This document shows positions 45,087 through 56,063 of a stretch of DNA of 64,000 nucleotides, one piece after another. The notes below the pieces were generated by a model, which saw only the letters and a list, made by a program, of their open reading frames with translations, made no database searches and had not been told where the DNA came from. This DNA comes from JAOTZA01 sp965224065 (GTDB lineage Bacteria > Acidobacteriota > Thermoanaerobaculia > Multivoradales > JAHEKO01), in the NCBI GenBank assembly GCA_965224065.1, contig CBDCYF010000005.1, positions 1,550,001 through 1,614,000 of the forward strand, read 5' to 3'. The position numbers and the translations under genes are program-made. Every line of letters starts with the position of its first letter. Within the stretch, counting starts at the first letter, position 1.

Positions 45087-48000
45087 ATGCCGGGGCGCGT
45101 AGACCCAAAGAGACCGCGCGCGCGCCTCTATGTGGTCGCGACATCGCATCTCGACACGCAGTGGCGTTGGACGGTGCGGGACACCATCCGCGAGTTTCTG
45201 CCCCATACTCTCGACGAGAACTTCTCCCGTTTCGACAAGTTCCCTTCTTACGTGGTCAGCTTCGAAGGGGCCTTTCGCTACCAGCTTCTGGAAGAGTACT
45301 ACCCCGAGCGCTTTGCGCGTCTTCGCTCGTACGTGGCCGCCGGCCGGTGGCACCCGGCGGGCTCGATGCTCGATGCGCCCGACGTCAACATCGTCTCCCC
45401 CGAATCGCTCATCCGGCACATCCTCTACGGCAGCCGGTACTTCGAGGACCGTTTTGGGACCACCGGTCTCGACGTTTTTCTGCCGGACTGCTTCGGGTTC
45501 TCCTGGAGCCTGCCGTCGGTCGCCGCCCACTGCGGTCTCCGGGGCTTCTCTTCTTCCAAGCTCGTCCGCTGGATGAAGGGGGCTTCCAAGCCCTTCGACC
45601 TGGGGGTTTGGGAGGGGCCGGACGGCTCGCGGGTCGTGGCGGCCATCCATCCCGACGGCTATGGTGAGCCCCTCGCCGAGGCCCCCAGCCGCTCGCGCGA
45701 ATGGCTGAAGCGCGCCGAGCGCAACGGCGCACGCCACGGCGTGCCGGTGGCGCACCGGTACTTTGGGGTGGGCGACCGGGGAGGCGCGGCCGATGAAGCA
45801 TCGATCCGCAACCTCGAGCAAGCGCTTGCCGACGACGGGCCGCTCGAGGTCCTCCACGGCGGCTCGGACCGGCTGTTTCGCGACCTGACCGCCGAGGAGA
45901 TCGAGCGCCTCCCGGTGCACCGCGGCGAGCTTCTGTTACCGACCCACGGGACGGGATGCTGGACGTCCCAGGCGGCCATGAAGCGCTGGAACCGCCGCTG
46001 CGAGCTGCTGGCCGACGCCACCGAGCGGGCCGCCGCCATGGCGTCCTGGCTCGGCGCGCTGAACTACCCGGGCGACACCCTGCGCGAGATCTGGACCGGC
46101 TTTTTGTGGCATCAGATGCACGACGATCTGACCGGCACCAGCATCCCGGAAGCCTACCGGCTGTCGTGGAACGACCAGCTACTCTCGCTCAACCGGCTCC
46201 GGACGCTTCTGGAAGCGGCCGTGGCGGCGGCGGCGAGGGGCCTCGACACCCGTTGCTCCGGCTCGGGGGTGTCGCTGGTGGTCTACAACCCGCTGGCGAT
46301 CCGGCGCCAGGATCCGGTCGAAGCCAGGGTTCGATTCGACGGGCCACCCCCACGCGCGCTCCGGGTCTTGGGGCCGGATGACGAGCCGGTGGTCAGCCAG
46401 ATCGTCGAGCGAGGATCCACGGAGGCGAAGATCGTCTTTCTGGCGACGGTCGATCCGGTGAGCCTGACCGTCTTTCGGATCGAGCCCGCGGAAGAGGACG
46501 CCGGCCCGGAGCCCGACAGACCACGGGTCTCCACCGCCGGGCTCGAAAATCGCCACTACCGGGTCACCGTGTCGCCGGCCGGCGAGGTAACGTCGATCCA
46601 CGACAAGCGCTTGGAGCGAGAGCTGCTCCGAGCGCCGCTGGCCCTCGAGCTGTTGCCTGACCGCTCCCGGCGCTGGCCGGCGTGGGAGCTTCTCTACCGG
46701 GACGTGTCGGCCCGGCCCGGGCGCTGGGGCAAGGCAACGGAGATCGTGGTCGCGGAGACGGGACCCGCGCGCGCGACGCTCAAGATCGTCAGCCGGCATG
46801 GCCGATCCTCACTCCGCCAGCGGCTGCGGCTCTATGGCGGATCAGACGAGCAGGCGTCGGCCCGGCTCGAGATCGATTGTGATCTCGAATGGCGGACACC
46901 CCGGCGGATTCTCAAGGCCGCCTTCCCGCTCGCCGTCGGGAATCCGGCGGCAACCTATGATCTCGGGCTCGGCGCGATCCGGCGCGAGAACAACCACCCT
47001 CACCGGTACGAGGTTCCGGCGCAGCAATGGGTGGACCTGTCGGCGGACGACGGCCGGGGTGGCGTGTCGATCCTCAGCGACTCGAGGTCTGGCTGGGACA
47101 AGCCCGACGACCACACCCTCAGGCTGACGCTCATCCGGTCCCCCGCCGGGCGGCACAAATTCCGGCATCAACGATACCAGGATCACGGCCGGCACCGTTT
47201 CGCCTACGGTCTCTACGCCCACGCCGGGAGTTGGGAGGGCTCGGGCTGTATCGCACAGGCCGAGCGCTTCAACCAGCCGCTGCAAGTATTTCAGACCGGT
47301 TCACACGACGGACCCCTGGGGCGGTCCTTCCGGTTTGGATCCGTGGCGCCGGACAGCGTCGCGGTCCGCGCGCTCAAACGGTCGGAGAATTCGGACGGCT
47401 GGATCGTCCGCCTCGCCGAGACCACCGGCCGCGCCGCGCCCGATGTGTCGTTCTCGGCCGGCGAGGGCCTGGTGGGGGCCCGGGAGGTCGACGGATGCGA
47501 GCGGTCTCGTTGCAACGCTGGAAAAGGCCCCGGAACGGTTGTGGAGGTCAACAAAGGCACCCTCTCGACCGCGCTCAAGAGCTTTGAGCCCCGCGCGTTC
47601 GCCTTTGAGCTCGCGCCTCCACCGGAGCCCGTGCCACCGCTCGAGACCCGTACGATCGAGCTTCCCCTCGACCTGCCGGCCACGAGCCTTCACTCCCGGC
47701 CGGACGACCCACCGGTCGATTTCGACGGGCGCGGCAACAGCCTGCCGGGCGAGCTCTTGCCACCGCGCCTGGCGTGCGGCGAGGTCCCCTTCGCTCTCGG
47801 CAACGGCCGGCCGGGAAGAGACTGCTTCCGTCCCGCCGGGCAGGGCCTAGACCTGCCCCGGGGCTTTGATACCGCGTACTTGCTGGCGTCGACGGTTGCC
47901 GACCACCCGCACGGCCTCGAGATCCTCGTCGGCGATCGCGTCGTCGAGATCGCGCTCGACCCGTATTCGGAGCCGATCGGTCAGCGCAACCGGTGGCCGC

Positions 48001-48254
48001 ACATTCGCGGCTTTCGCGTCGGGCGGGAACGGCCAGCGTACCGGCGCACGACCCCGGTCGCCTGGGTCGGAACCCACCGGCACGGCCCCGGGGTCCAGGA
48101 CCAGGCTTATGTCTTCTGCTATCTGTTCCGCTACGAGCTGGCGATCCCGGTGACCGGCACGACCCTCGAATTCGGCGAGTGCCCCGAGGCGCGCATCTTC
48201 GCGCTCACCCTGGCGCGCCACGACGGCACGCAGCTCCGCGCGGCTGGAATTTAA
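45087..48254 (+). CDS. glycoside hydrolase family 38 alpha-mannosidase
   Basis: The 1055-residue protein has the GH38 zinc site in TSHLDTQWRW and the nucleophile region VFLPDCFGFSW, with PTHGTGCW further on. A middle three-helix segment and a C-terminal beta-sandwich (PAGEVTSIHDKRLEREL, then KAAFPLAV and RREN region) complete the family architecture. It cleaves alpha-mannosides. No signal peptide is visible, so it is probably cytoplasmic, using imported glycans. The gene ends in an AAAAAGGGGAC terminator. Confidence 0.92.
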   Translation: MPGRVDPKRPRARLYVVATSHLDTQWRWTVRDTIREFLPHTLDENFSRFDKFPSYVVSFEGAFRYQLLEEYYPERFARLRSYVAAGRWHPAGSMLDAPDVNIVSPESLIRHILYGSRYFEDRFGTTGLDVFLPDCFGFSWSLPSVAAHCGLRGFSSSKLVRWMKGASKPFDLGVWEGPDGSRVVAAIHPDGYGEPLAEAPSRSREWLKRAERNGARHGVPVAHRYFGVGDRGGAADEASIRNLEQALADDGPLEVLHGGSDRLFRDLTAEEIERLPVHRGELLLPTHGTGCWTSQAAMKRWNRRCELLADATERAAAMASWLGALNYPGDTLREIWTGFLWHQMHDDLTGTSIPEAYRLSWNDQLLSLNRLRTLLEAAVAAAARGLDTRCSGSGVSLVVYNPLAIRRQDPVEARVRFDGPPPRALRVLGPDDEPVVSQIVERGSTEAKIVFLATVDPVSLTVFRIEPAEEDAGPEPDRPRVSTAGLENRHYRVTVSPAGEVTSIHDKRLERELLRAPLALELLPDRSRRWPAWELLYRDVSARPGRWGKATEIVVAETGPARATLKIVSRHGRSSLRQRLRLYGGSDEQASARLEIDCDLEWRTPRRILKAAFPLAVGNPAATYDLGLGAIRRENNHPHRYEVPAQQWVDLSADDGRGGVSILSDSRSGWDKPDDHTLRLTLIRSPAGRHKFRHQRYQDHGRHRFAYGLYAHAGSWEGSGCIAQAERFNQPLQVFQTGSHDGPLGRSFRFGSVAPDSVAVRALKRSENSDGWIVRLAETTGRAAPDVSFSAGEGLVGAREVDGCERSRCNAGKGPGTVVEVNKGTLSTALKSFEPRAFAFELAPPPEPVPPLETRTIELPLDLPATSLHSRPDDPPVDFDGRGNSLPGELLPPRLACGEVPFALGNGRPGRDCFRPAGQGLDLPRGFDTAYLLASTVADHPHGLEILVGDRVVEIALDPYSEPIGQRNRWPHIRGFRVGRERPAYRRTTPVAWVGTHRHGPGVQDQAYVFCYLFRYELAIPVTGTTLEFGECPEARIFALTLARHDGTQLRAAGI

Positions 48255-48277
48255 AAAGGGGACAGTCCCTTTTTTTT
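48251..48277. terminator. bidirectional terminator, AAAAAGGGGAC type
   Basis: AAAAAGGGGA-CAG-TCCCTTTTTTTT is a hairpin with a T tract, placed between the convergent mannosidase and glycosyltransferase genes. The mannosidase TAA (48252-48254) lies in its left flank. The core matches that at 22635-22659. Confidence 0.75.
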
Positions 48278-48279
48278 GA

Positions 48280-49122
48280 CTATTCGGGGCGCTCCCAGGT
48301 GGCGGCGTTGTCGTCAAAGGCCGGCAGGTCGAGCTCCTCGCCCAGCTTGTCCCGCACGTTGTACTCCCACATGCGCATGTACTTGAGAAAGGTGCCGGTC
48401 GCCTGCAGGCCACAGACCGCCAGACCGTGGAGTCCGTCCAGAAACCCCAACTGCAGAACATACGTGCGGAAGAACCGCCACAGCGGCCGGAATCCGACCT
48501 CGACCAGACCCGCCTTGCGGCCCTCGCGAAAACCCTGGGCGGCCCCCCACTCGGCATAGTTGAGGACTTTCTGGAAATACTGCGTAAAGCTCCGGTAGGT
48601 GTAGTGGACCAGTGTGTTCTTGAGCGTCGGGACCACGCCTTCGATTTCCAGATCGGCGTGCACCCGCCGGTTCGGGTAGCGGCCCTTGGCCCGGTCGAAG
48701 AGCCGGATGACCTTGTCGGTGGACCACCCCGAGTGGCGGATCACCCGTCCCAGCATGACGTTCTCGCGCCGGATGTAGAAGCCGTGGAAGCCGGGCTCAC
48801 CCACCATGATCTGCTCGATCTCCGCCGCCAGCTCGGGCGTGACCCGCTCGTCCGCGTCGAGGATCAGAACCCAATCGTTTTTGACCTGGTCGAGCGACCA
48901 GTTCTTTTGCGCCGCCGAGCCAAAATACTCTCGCTGCAGCAGCTTGACCGGGTAGGGCCGAGCCAGCTCGAGGGTACGGTCGGTCGAAAACGAATCGACC
49001 ACCAGGATCTCGTCCGCCCACAGCACCGACTCCAGACAGTCGGCGATGTTCGCCTCCTCGTTGTAGGTCGTGATGATGACCGAGACCGGACGGGCCGCGG
49101 TCTCCGTGGATTCGCTCGTCAT
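48280..49122 (-). CDS. glycosyltransferase family 2, LPS-core type
   Basis: The 280-residue protein has the GT-A start SVIITTYNEEANIADCLESV, LVVDSFSTDRT and the metal motif LILDADERV. The later VIRHSGWSTDKVIRLFDR and the C-terminal amphipathic helices match the WaaE/KdtX-like group that adds a sugar to the LPS inner core. It overlaps ymdB by ATGA at the end of the housekeeping operon. Confidence 0.88.
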   Translation of the reverse strand: MTSESTETAARPVSVIITTYNEEANIADCLESVLWADEILVVDSFSTDRTLELARPYPVKLLQREYFGSAAQKNWSLDQVKNDWVLILDADERVTPELAAEIEQIMVGEPGFHGFYIRRENVMLGRVIRHSGWSTDKVIRLFDRAKGRYPNRRVHADLEIEGVVPTLKNTLVHYTYRSFTQYFQKVLNYAEWGAAQGFREGRKAGLVEVGFRPLWRFFRTYVLQLGFLDGLHGLAVCGLQATGTFLKYMRMWEYNVRDKLGEELDLPAFDDNAATWERPE

Positions 49123-49900
49123 TCGGGCTCACTCACCAGCAGGCGCTCGATCGCCAGCCCGCGGCCGGTCTGCTGGTCGATCTCGACCAGCACCCCGGCG
49201 AGCCGTGCGTCGCGCTTCGCAACCTCGAACCCGGCTGGAGTCTGACGCACAAATCGGTGCAGCACCTTGGGAACCCGCATTCCGATGATCGAGTCGTAGG
49301 GTCCGGTCATCCCGGCGTCGGTCAGGTACGCGGTGCCCTGCGGCAGAATCCGCTCGTCGGCAGTCGGCACGTGAGTGTGCGTGCCGACCACAAAGCTCAC
49401 CCGGCCGTCGAGATAGTAGCCCAGCGCCTGTTTTTCACTGGTCGCCTCGGCGTGAAAGTCGACGACGACGATCTTGACCTCCGGGTCGAGCTCGCCCAAG
49501 AGCCTATCGGCGACGCGGAACGGAGACTCGAGGGGGTTCATAAAGACTCGCCCTTCGAGGTTGATCGTGGCCACTCGCACGCCGGCGGCGGTCTCGCCGA
49601 CGTACAGACCGCTCCCCGGCGCTCCTTCGGGGTAGTTGGCGGGGCGCAGCACGCGCGGATCTTCCTCGAGAAGGACCAGCCCTTCTTTCTTGTCCCAGAT
49701 ATGGTTGCCGCCGGTAAAACAGTCGATGGGCAAATCGTCGAGCTCCGCCAGCGTGGCCGGTGTGATGCCGAACCCACCCGCGGCGTTCTCGATATTCACC
49801 ACGACATAGTCGGCGCGGTGTTTGTCCACCAGACCGGGAAGCCTGCTGGCCAGAATCCGCCGCCCCGGCTTGCCGACGACGTCGCCTACAAACAACAACC

Positions 49901-49904
<4 letters not shown>
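49119..49904 (-). CDS. ymdB: YmdB-family metallophosphoesterase (TIGR00282)
   Basis: The 261-residue protein matches the YmdB family by LFVGDVVGKPGRR, NIENAAGG, TGGNHIWDKKE, VDFHAEATSEKQA and GTHTHVPTADERILP, which together form a di-metal site hydrolysing cyclic nucleotides. It follows rny with a 4-base overlap; this rny-ymdB order is common, and YmdB influences RNase Y-dependent processes in other bacteria. Confidence 0.95.
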
Positions 49905-51466
<1,562 letters not shown>

Positions 51467-51530
51467 CGCACCCCCGAGATCTTCTACAGGGGGCGAATCG
51501 AGACGGGCTCAGAGCCCAGAGGGGAGAAAT

Positions 51531-51720
51531 GGCATCCCCCGAGAGGCCGTGTGGGTAGCGGATTAGAACCTGGGTCTCACCAGGTGGGTGTCCGCTCCAC
51601 GAGCCGTCGGCTTCCCCGTACTGGCGGGGCTTGCACTGGCACGCGGGTAAAAGACTCCCAGATAACAACTGTTGGTTCTACAACTGCTGAACCCATCACA
51701 AAACCGCTCAGGGGATGCAA
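51531..51720 (-). ncRNA. ssrS: 6S RNA candidate
   Basis: Between zapA and rny on the minus strand is a ~190-nt region whose ends can pair: TGCATCCCCTGAG at the 5' side with CTCGGGGGATGCC at the 3' side. Internal stems include AGCGGA/TCCGCT and ACCTGG/CCAGGT near the apex and CCCCG/CGGGG. This extended hairpin with a central open region is the shape of 6S RNA, which sequesters housekeeping RNA polymerase. Position after zapA, before rny, and a length near 185 nt both fit. The call rests on synteny and pairing, not on a covariance search. Confidence 0.7.
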
Positions 51721-51769
51721 CCAATGTATGTCTTTTCTCGAGCGGCGGCGGTCTGCTCGCCGAGTAGCC

Positions 51770-52066
51770 TCAACTCGCGAGGACTTTCTCGAGCTCGCCG
51801 GCCAGAGCCGCCACTCTCCCCTCGATCTCGACCCGTTCCCCTTCCTGCTGCTTCCGAGCTCGCGAGAGCTCGTCCGCAATGTTCAGCGCCGCCAGGATCG
51901 CGATCTTTGCCGTGTCCACGGTTGCCACCTGACCGGCGACTTCCTGCATACGACGGTCGACAAGGCTCGCCAATTCCCGGAGGTGCTCCGGATTCTGTTC
52001 TCCCCGGACATGATAGACGGCGCCAAAGATCTCGACGTCCGTTGTCGTCGTCGCCTTGGTCGCCAT
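51770..52066 (-). CDS. zapA: cell-division protein ZapA
   Basis: The 98-residue protein matches ZapA: VEIFGAVYHVRGEQNPEHLRELASLVDRRM then a coiled coil (IADELSRARKQQEGERVEIEGRVAALAGEL). ZapA bundles FtsZ. It is read after the pheT and ZapB-like genes and before 6S RNA, a common arrangement. Confidence 0.92.
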   Translation of the reverse strand: MATKATTTTDVEIFGAVYHVRGEQNPEHLRELASLVDRRMQEVAGQVATVDTAKIAILAALNIADELSRARKQQEGERVEIEGRVAALAGELEKVLAS

Positions 52067-52176
52067 TTGCTACATCCGGGTCGCCTTGGACGAGGACATC
52101 CCACCCGAGGCTGCGGCGGACTATAGCACAGCGCCAAAGGCCTTTTTTGGATGTCCGACGGGTGCGAGCCGCCTGT

Positions 52177-52437
52177 TCAGAGCACGCTTTCCAGCGTGTC
52201 GATGAGACTCTCCACGCGCTCGCGCAACGCCCGTTTCTCGCCCGCCCAGGCCGCCTCGGACGGCGTCGAATCCGCTGCTTCGCGCTGCAGACGCTTGACC
52301 CGCGAGGCGAGTTTTCGCTTCTGCTTGCGGAGCTCCGCGATCTCCTCGGCCGCGCGTCTTACCTTGTCCTCCAGCTCGGCCCAGTTGTTCTCGTCCGCCA
52401 AAACGTCGGCTACTCCTTTGAGGTCTCTCCCCGCCAT
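52177..52437 (-). CDS. coiled-coil protein, ZapB-like position
   Basis: The 86-residue protein is almost wholly coiled coil (AELEDKVRRAAEEIAELRKQKRKLASRVKRLQRE). Its start lies inside the end of pheT (28-base overlap) and it precedes zapA. ZapB-type cell-division factors commonly occupy this place, but the sequence alone does not prove identity. Confidence 0.7.
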   Translation of the reverse strand: MAGRDLKGVADVLADENNWAELEDKVRRAAEEIAELRKQKRKLASRVKRLQREAADSTPSEAAWAGEKRALRERVESLIDTLESVL

Positions 52438-54476
52438 CCAAACAGCTCGTCGAGACGCACCGCGAGCCGCAGATGTCTCTCGTTGACCTCGGCATGGGTC
52501 AGCGAGCGCTCCGGCGAGACATAGTGAAAGAAGATCGTCGTATTGACCGCTCCGGCGGGGACCCCGTCTCCCTCGTAACGGTCCTTGAGCCCGAACTCGG
52601 CCAGCTCTTCCGGCGGCTCGGCGCAGATCGCCCGCTCGATCTCGCTCCAGGCCAGATCGGCCGGGTGGGTCAGCGTCAGATCCACGCCGACGCCAGGGAA
52701 ACGGCTCGGGGGGTGCACTCTGGGCGGCTCGCTCCGGGACACCGAAGCCACCGCCAGCTCGAGCGCGTAGACCGGGAAGACCAGCTCCGGATCGTCGACC
52801 TGCCCCATGTAGCCGACCCGTTGGCCCTCGGCGTCCACCACCTCGCTCGACGTGCCGGCCACAAAGCCCTCCAGCTCGGCGCGCCGGAACTCCAGCTCGA
52901 CGCCGGCGCGCGCGCCGAGTCCCTCGGCCACGCCCTTGAGATCAAACAGGTCCATTTGCTGCCGTCTCTGCCACGGGCGCTCGAACTCGCCCCCGAGAAC
53001 GACCGCTACGGCGTCGACCTCGGCGGCTTCCTCGCCAGGGAACAGGTGCCCGATCTCGAACAGACGCACGATCGGCGCTTGCCGCCGCAGGTTGAAGTGG
53101 GCGCCCACCACGAGTCCCGGCAGGAGCGAACGACGCATGACCTCGTACTGCTCGGACAGGGCGTTGGCGAGCACGGCCGGCTCGCCCTGCTTCTCGAGCC
53201 CGGGGAACATCGAATCCGAAGCTGCGTCCCGGAAAGGATAGGTGACGGTCTCGGCGAATCCCGCCGCCGAGAGGAAACGACGCAGTCGCTCGCGCTCGCG
53301 GTGACTGCGGCTCGCTCCCGCGTCGGGGCCCCGGACGGCCGGAACCGTCGCGGGGATCCGGTCGAAGCCGAACAACCGCAGCGCTTCTTCATAGAAATAC
53401 GCCGGATAGACCTCGCCCGCTTCGTCGAGCTCGAAGTCGAACCGCCGCCACGACGGCACCAGAACCTCCCAGCTCGCAGCGTCCGCGGCGTTCTTTGCCG
53501 AAAGCTCGAACCCCAACGCGGCCAAGCCTTGCTCGATCACCTCGCGAGGAACCTCGATCCCGGCGAAGCGGTTGAGACTTTCGAGGTCGAGCGTACCTCG
53601 ACGCGGCTCAAAACACTCCGCCCGCGCATCCACGGCCACGGTCTCGACCTCGGCCCCGGTCAGGTCGACCATCAGCTCGGCGGCGCGCAGGGCCGCTTCC
53701 AGACACACCTCCGGATCGCTGCCACGCTCGAAGCGATGCGAGGCGTCGGTGTGCAATCCGAGACGCCGAGCGGCCCGACGCACCAGCTCGCGGGAGAAAT
53801 GGGCGCTTTCGAGGAGGACCGTGTCTGTCCCGTCTCCCACCTCGGTGTCCTGCCCTCCCATGATTCCCGCCAGCGCCACCGCCCGATCGGCGTCGGCGAT
53901 CACCAGGATGTCCCCGTCGAGCTCCCGCTCGATCCCGTCCAGTGTCGTCAGCCGCTCGCCGGCCGCTCCGCGACGCACCACGATCCGGCTGCCCGAAAGC
54001 GTCGCGAGATCGAAGGCGTGCATCGGCTGGCCGTACTCCCAGAGAACATAGTTGGTGACGTCGACGACATTGTTGATCGGCCGCACGCCGACCGCCCGCA
54101 GCCGCTCGGTGAGCCACGACGGACTGGGTGCCACCGTGACGCCTCGCAGACCGACCGCGACGTAACGCGGACAGCCTGTGCTGTCGTCGATCGTCACCGA
54201 CGCGTACTCGGCCTTTTCCGCCTCCACTGCAGGCCGTAGCGCCAGATCGGGCCGCACCAGCGAGACCCGCCGCGCCGCGGCGACCTCGCGCGCGAGCCCC
54301 AGATGGCTCATGCAATCGGGCCGGTTGGAAGTGACCTCGACATCCAGCAACACGTCGCCCCCGTGCTCCTCCAGCGTGTCGACCGTGAGGCCCATACCGG
54401 TGAGGAGCTCGGCCAGGGCCTCGGCCGAGTCGGGAAGCTCGACATAGTCGGCCAGCCAGTTGCGCGAGAACTTCAT
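52410..54476 (-). CDS. pheT: phenylalanyl-tRNA synthetase beta chain, lacking the tRNA-binding (B2) domain
   Basis: From MKFSRNWLADYVELP the protein has 688 residues, about 100 shorter than E. coli PheT. The first ~40 residues run directly into LLDVEVTSNRPDCMSHLGLAREV, skipping the EMAPII-like tRNA_bind domain that normally lies between. The B3/B4 editing domain, B5 (RRGTLDLESLNRFAGI), core and the C-terminal FDX-ACB domain (RFPGVGVDLTLTHP.., ERSLTHAEVNERH) remain. The start overlaps pheS by ATGA. Confidence 0.95.
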   Translation of the reverse strand: MKFSRNWLADYVELPDSAEALAELLTGMGLTVDTLEEHGGDVLLDVEVTSNRPDCMSHLGLAREVAAARRVSLVRPDLALRPAVEAEKAEYASVTIDDSTGCPRYVAVGLRGVTVAPSPSWLTERLRAVGVRPINNVVDVTNYVLWEYGQPMHAFDLATLSGSRIVVRRGAAGERLTTLDGIERELDGDILVIADADRAVALAGIMGGQDTEVGDGTDTVLLESAHFSRELVRRAARRLGLHTDASHRFERGSDPEVCLEAALRAAELMVDLTGAEVETVAVDARAECFEPRRGTLDLESLNRFAGIEVPREVIEQGLAALGFELSAKNAADAASWEVLVPSWRRFDFELDEAGEVYPAYFYEEALRLFGFDRIPATVPAVRGPDAGASRSHRERERLRRFLSAAGFAETVTYPFRDAASDSMFPGLEKQGEPAVLANALSEQYEVMRRSLLPGLVVGAHFNLRRQAPIVRLFEIGHLFPGEEAAEVDAVAVVLGGEFERPWQRRQQMDLFDLKGVAEGLGARAGVELEFRRAELEGFVAGTSSEVVDAEGQRVGYMGQVDDPELVFPVYALELAVASVSRSEPPRVHPPSRFPGVGVDLTLTHPADLAWSEIERAICAEPPEELAEFGLKDRYEGDGVPAGAVNTTIFFHYVSPERSLTHAEVNERHLRLAVRLDELFGWRGETSKE

Positions 54477-55531
54477 CGGTCGGTCACCTGGCGCAACAGG
54501 CGCTCGTCGCTGTCGAACAAGAGACGGATATTGGGGATCCCGTACCGGATCATCGCCACCCGGTCGATCCCCAAGCCAAACGCGAACCCGCTGTAGACCG
54601 CCGGGTCGATGCCACAGCGGGCCAGTACCCGCGGGTTGACCATCCCCGAGCCCAGGATTTCCATCCACCCGGTGGACGAGCACACCCGGCAACCGTCGCC
54701 GCCACAGAACGGACAGGTGATGTCCACCTCGGCCGAAGGCTCGGTAAACGGAAAGTAGCTGGGCCGGAACCGCACGCCGGTGTCGGGCGAGAACAGCCGC
54801 TTGATAAAGGCCTCGAGGGTGCCCTTGAGATCGCCAAAGGTGATCCCCTTGTCCACCGCTAGGGCCTCCACTTGGTGAAAAACCGGCGAATGCCTCAGGT
54901 CGTTGTCGTTGCGATAGACCCGGCCCGGGCAGATGACCCGGATCGGCGGCTGGCCTCGCTCCAGCATGGTGCGAATCTGCACCGGCGAGGTATGCGTCCT
55001 GAGCAGCCGGCCGTCAGTCAAAAAGAACGTGTCCTGCTCGTCGCGAGCCGGGTGGTCGGACGGGAAATTGAGCGCCTCGAAGTTGTGGAAGTCGTCCTCG
55101 ATCTCGGGGCCGTCGGCAACGCTGTAGCCGAGCGGCGCAAAGATCTCGACGATCTCGCGAACCACCAGATGGACCGGGTGCGTCGTCCCCAACCGCGGTC
55201 GGCGGCCGGGCAGGGTCACGTCGACCGCGGCCGCCCGCTCGGCGGCCGCCCGCTCGGCGGTCTTGAGCTCGTCGTCGAGGGCATCCAGCCTTCCTTCGAC
55301 CGTCTCCTTGAGCTCGTTGACCCGGCGGCCGTACTCGCGCCGTTCCTCGGCCGGCACCTCGCGCATCCGGGCGAGCAGCCCCCGGATCACGCCCTTCTTG
55401 CGCCCCAGCCACTCGAGACGCAGTTGCTCCCACCCCGGCCGGTCGGAGACTCCGCCGGCTCGCCGCTCGAAATCCGCCAGACGTCTCTCGAGGTCCGCGG
55501 AGTCGCCGATCGAGCCGCCGTTTTGCGTCAC
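54473..55531 (-). CDS. pheS: phenylalanyl-tRNA synthetase alpha chain
   Basis: The 352-residue class II synthetase has an N-terminal coiled coil, GTTHPVHLVVREI, motif 2 (RVICPGRVYRNDNDLRHSPVFHQVEAL) and motif 3 (GFAFGLGIDRVAMIRYGI). A CPFCGGDGCRVC cysteine cluster is present, as in many PheS. It charges tRNA-Phe together with PheT, to which it is coupled by ATGA overlap. Confidence 0.97.
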   Translation of the reverse strand: MTQNGGSIGDSADLERRLADFERRAGGVSDRPGWEQLRLEWLGRKKGVIRGLLARMREVPAEERREYGRRVNELKETVEGRLDALDDELKTAERAAAERAAAVDVTLPGRRPRLGTTHPVHLVVREIVEIFAPLGYSVADGPEIEDDFHNFEALNFPSDHPARDEQDTFFLTDGRLLRTHTSPVQIRTMLERGQPPIRVICPGRVYRNDNDLRHSPVFHQVEALAVDKGITFGDLKGTLEAFIKRLFSPDTGVRFRPSYFPFTEPSAEVDITCPFCGGDGCRVCSSTGWMEILGSGMVNPRVLARCGIDPAVYSGFAFGLGIDRVAMIRYGIPNIRLLFDSDERLLRQVTDR

Positions 55532-55562
55532 GACTTGCGCCTACCGAGAAGCCAGCGGGTCG

Positions 55563-55934
55563 CTAGCTGGGAGCTTCCGAGCCGAGGGATTGTTTTGCGA
55601 CCTCCGCCAGTTGGGCGAAGGACTCCGGGTCGCGCACGGCCAGGTCCGCCAGCATCTTCCGGTTGAGCTCGCAACCCGCCTGCGCCAGGCCATTGATCAA
55701 CCGATTGTAGGACAGTCCGTTCTGTCGCGCCGCGGCGTTGATCCGGATGATCCAGAGCCGCCGGAAGTCGCGCTTCCTGTTGCGCCGGTCGCGGTAGGCA
55801 AAGGAGCGCGCCCGGTCGACCGCCTGCTTGGCGATCCGGTGAGACCGCGACTTCGTGCCGTAGTAGCCCTTGGCCTGCTTGAGGATCTTCTTGCGCTTCT
55901 GCGCCCGCTTGTTTCCCCGTCTTACTCGTGCCAT
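55563..55934 (-). CDS. rplT: 50S ribosomal protein L20
   Basis: The 123-residue L20 begins MARVRRGNKRAQKRKKILKQ and contains FRRLWIIRINAAARQNGLSY and RKMLADLAVRD, all typical. It binds 23S rRNA during assembly. The 129-base gap to rpmI holds stems (GGACGG..CCGTCC) that could be an autoregulatory site, but this is not shown. Confidence 0.97.
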   Translation of the reverse strand: MARVRRGNKRAQKRKKILKQAKGYYGTKSRSHRIAKQAVDRARSFAYRDRRNRKRDFRRLWIIRINAAARQNGLSYNRLINGLAQAGCELNRKMLADLAVRDPESFAQLAEVAKQSLGSEAPS

Positions 55935-56063
55935 GTCCGAACCTCGTTTCGATCCCCTCGATCGGGGTCGTGGTTTTCTCCGGCGGGACGGACAGGTTCT
56001 TTCCGTCCGCGCCGGGCCCGCTCCGATACGGACCGGTCTCCGACCGGGCCGCCGAGCAGTGGT

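Noticed and set aside
51571..51600. tRNA-like T-arm (GGTTCTAATCC on the minus strand)
   Set aside because: No acceptor or anticodon stem flanks it; it lies within the apical stem of the 6S RNA candidate.
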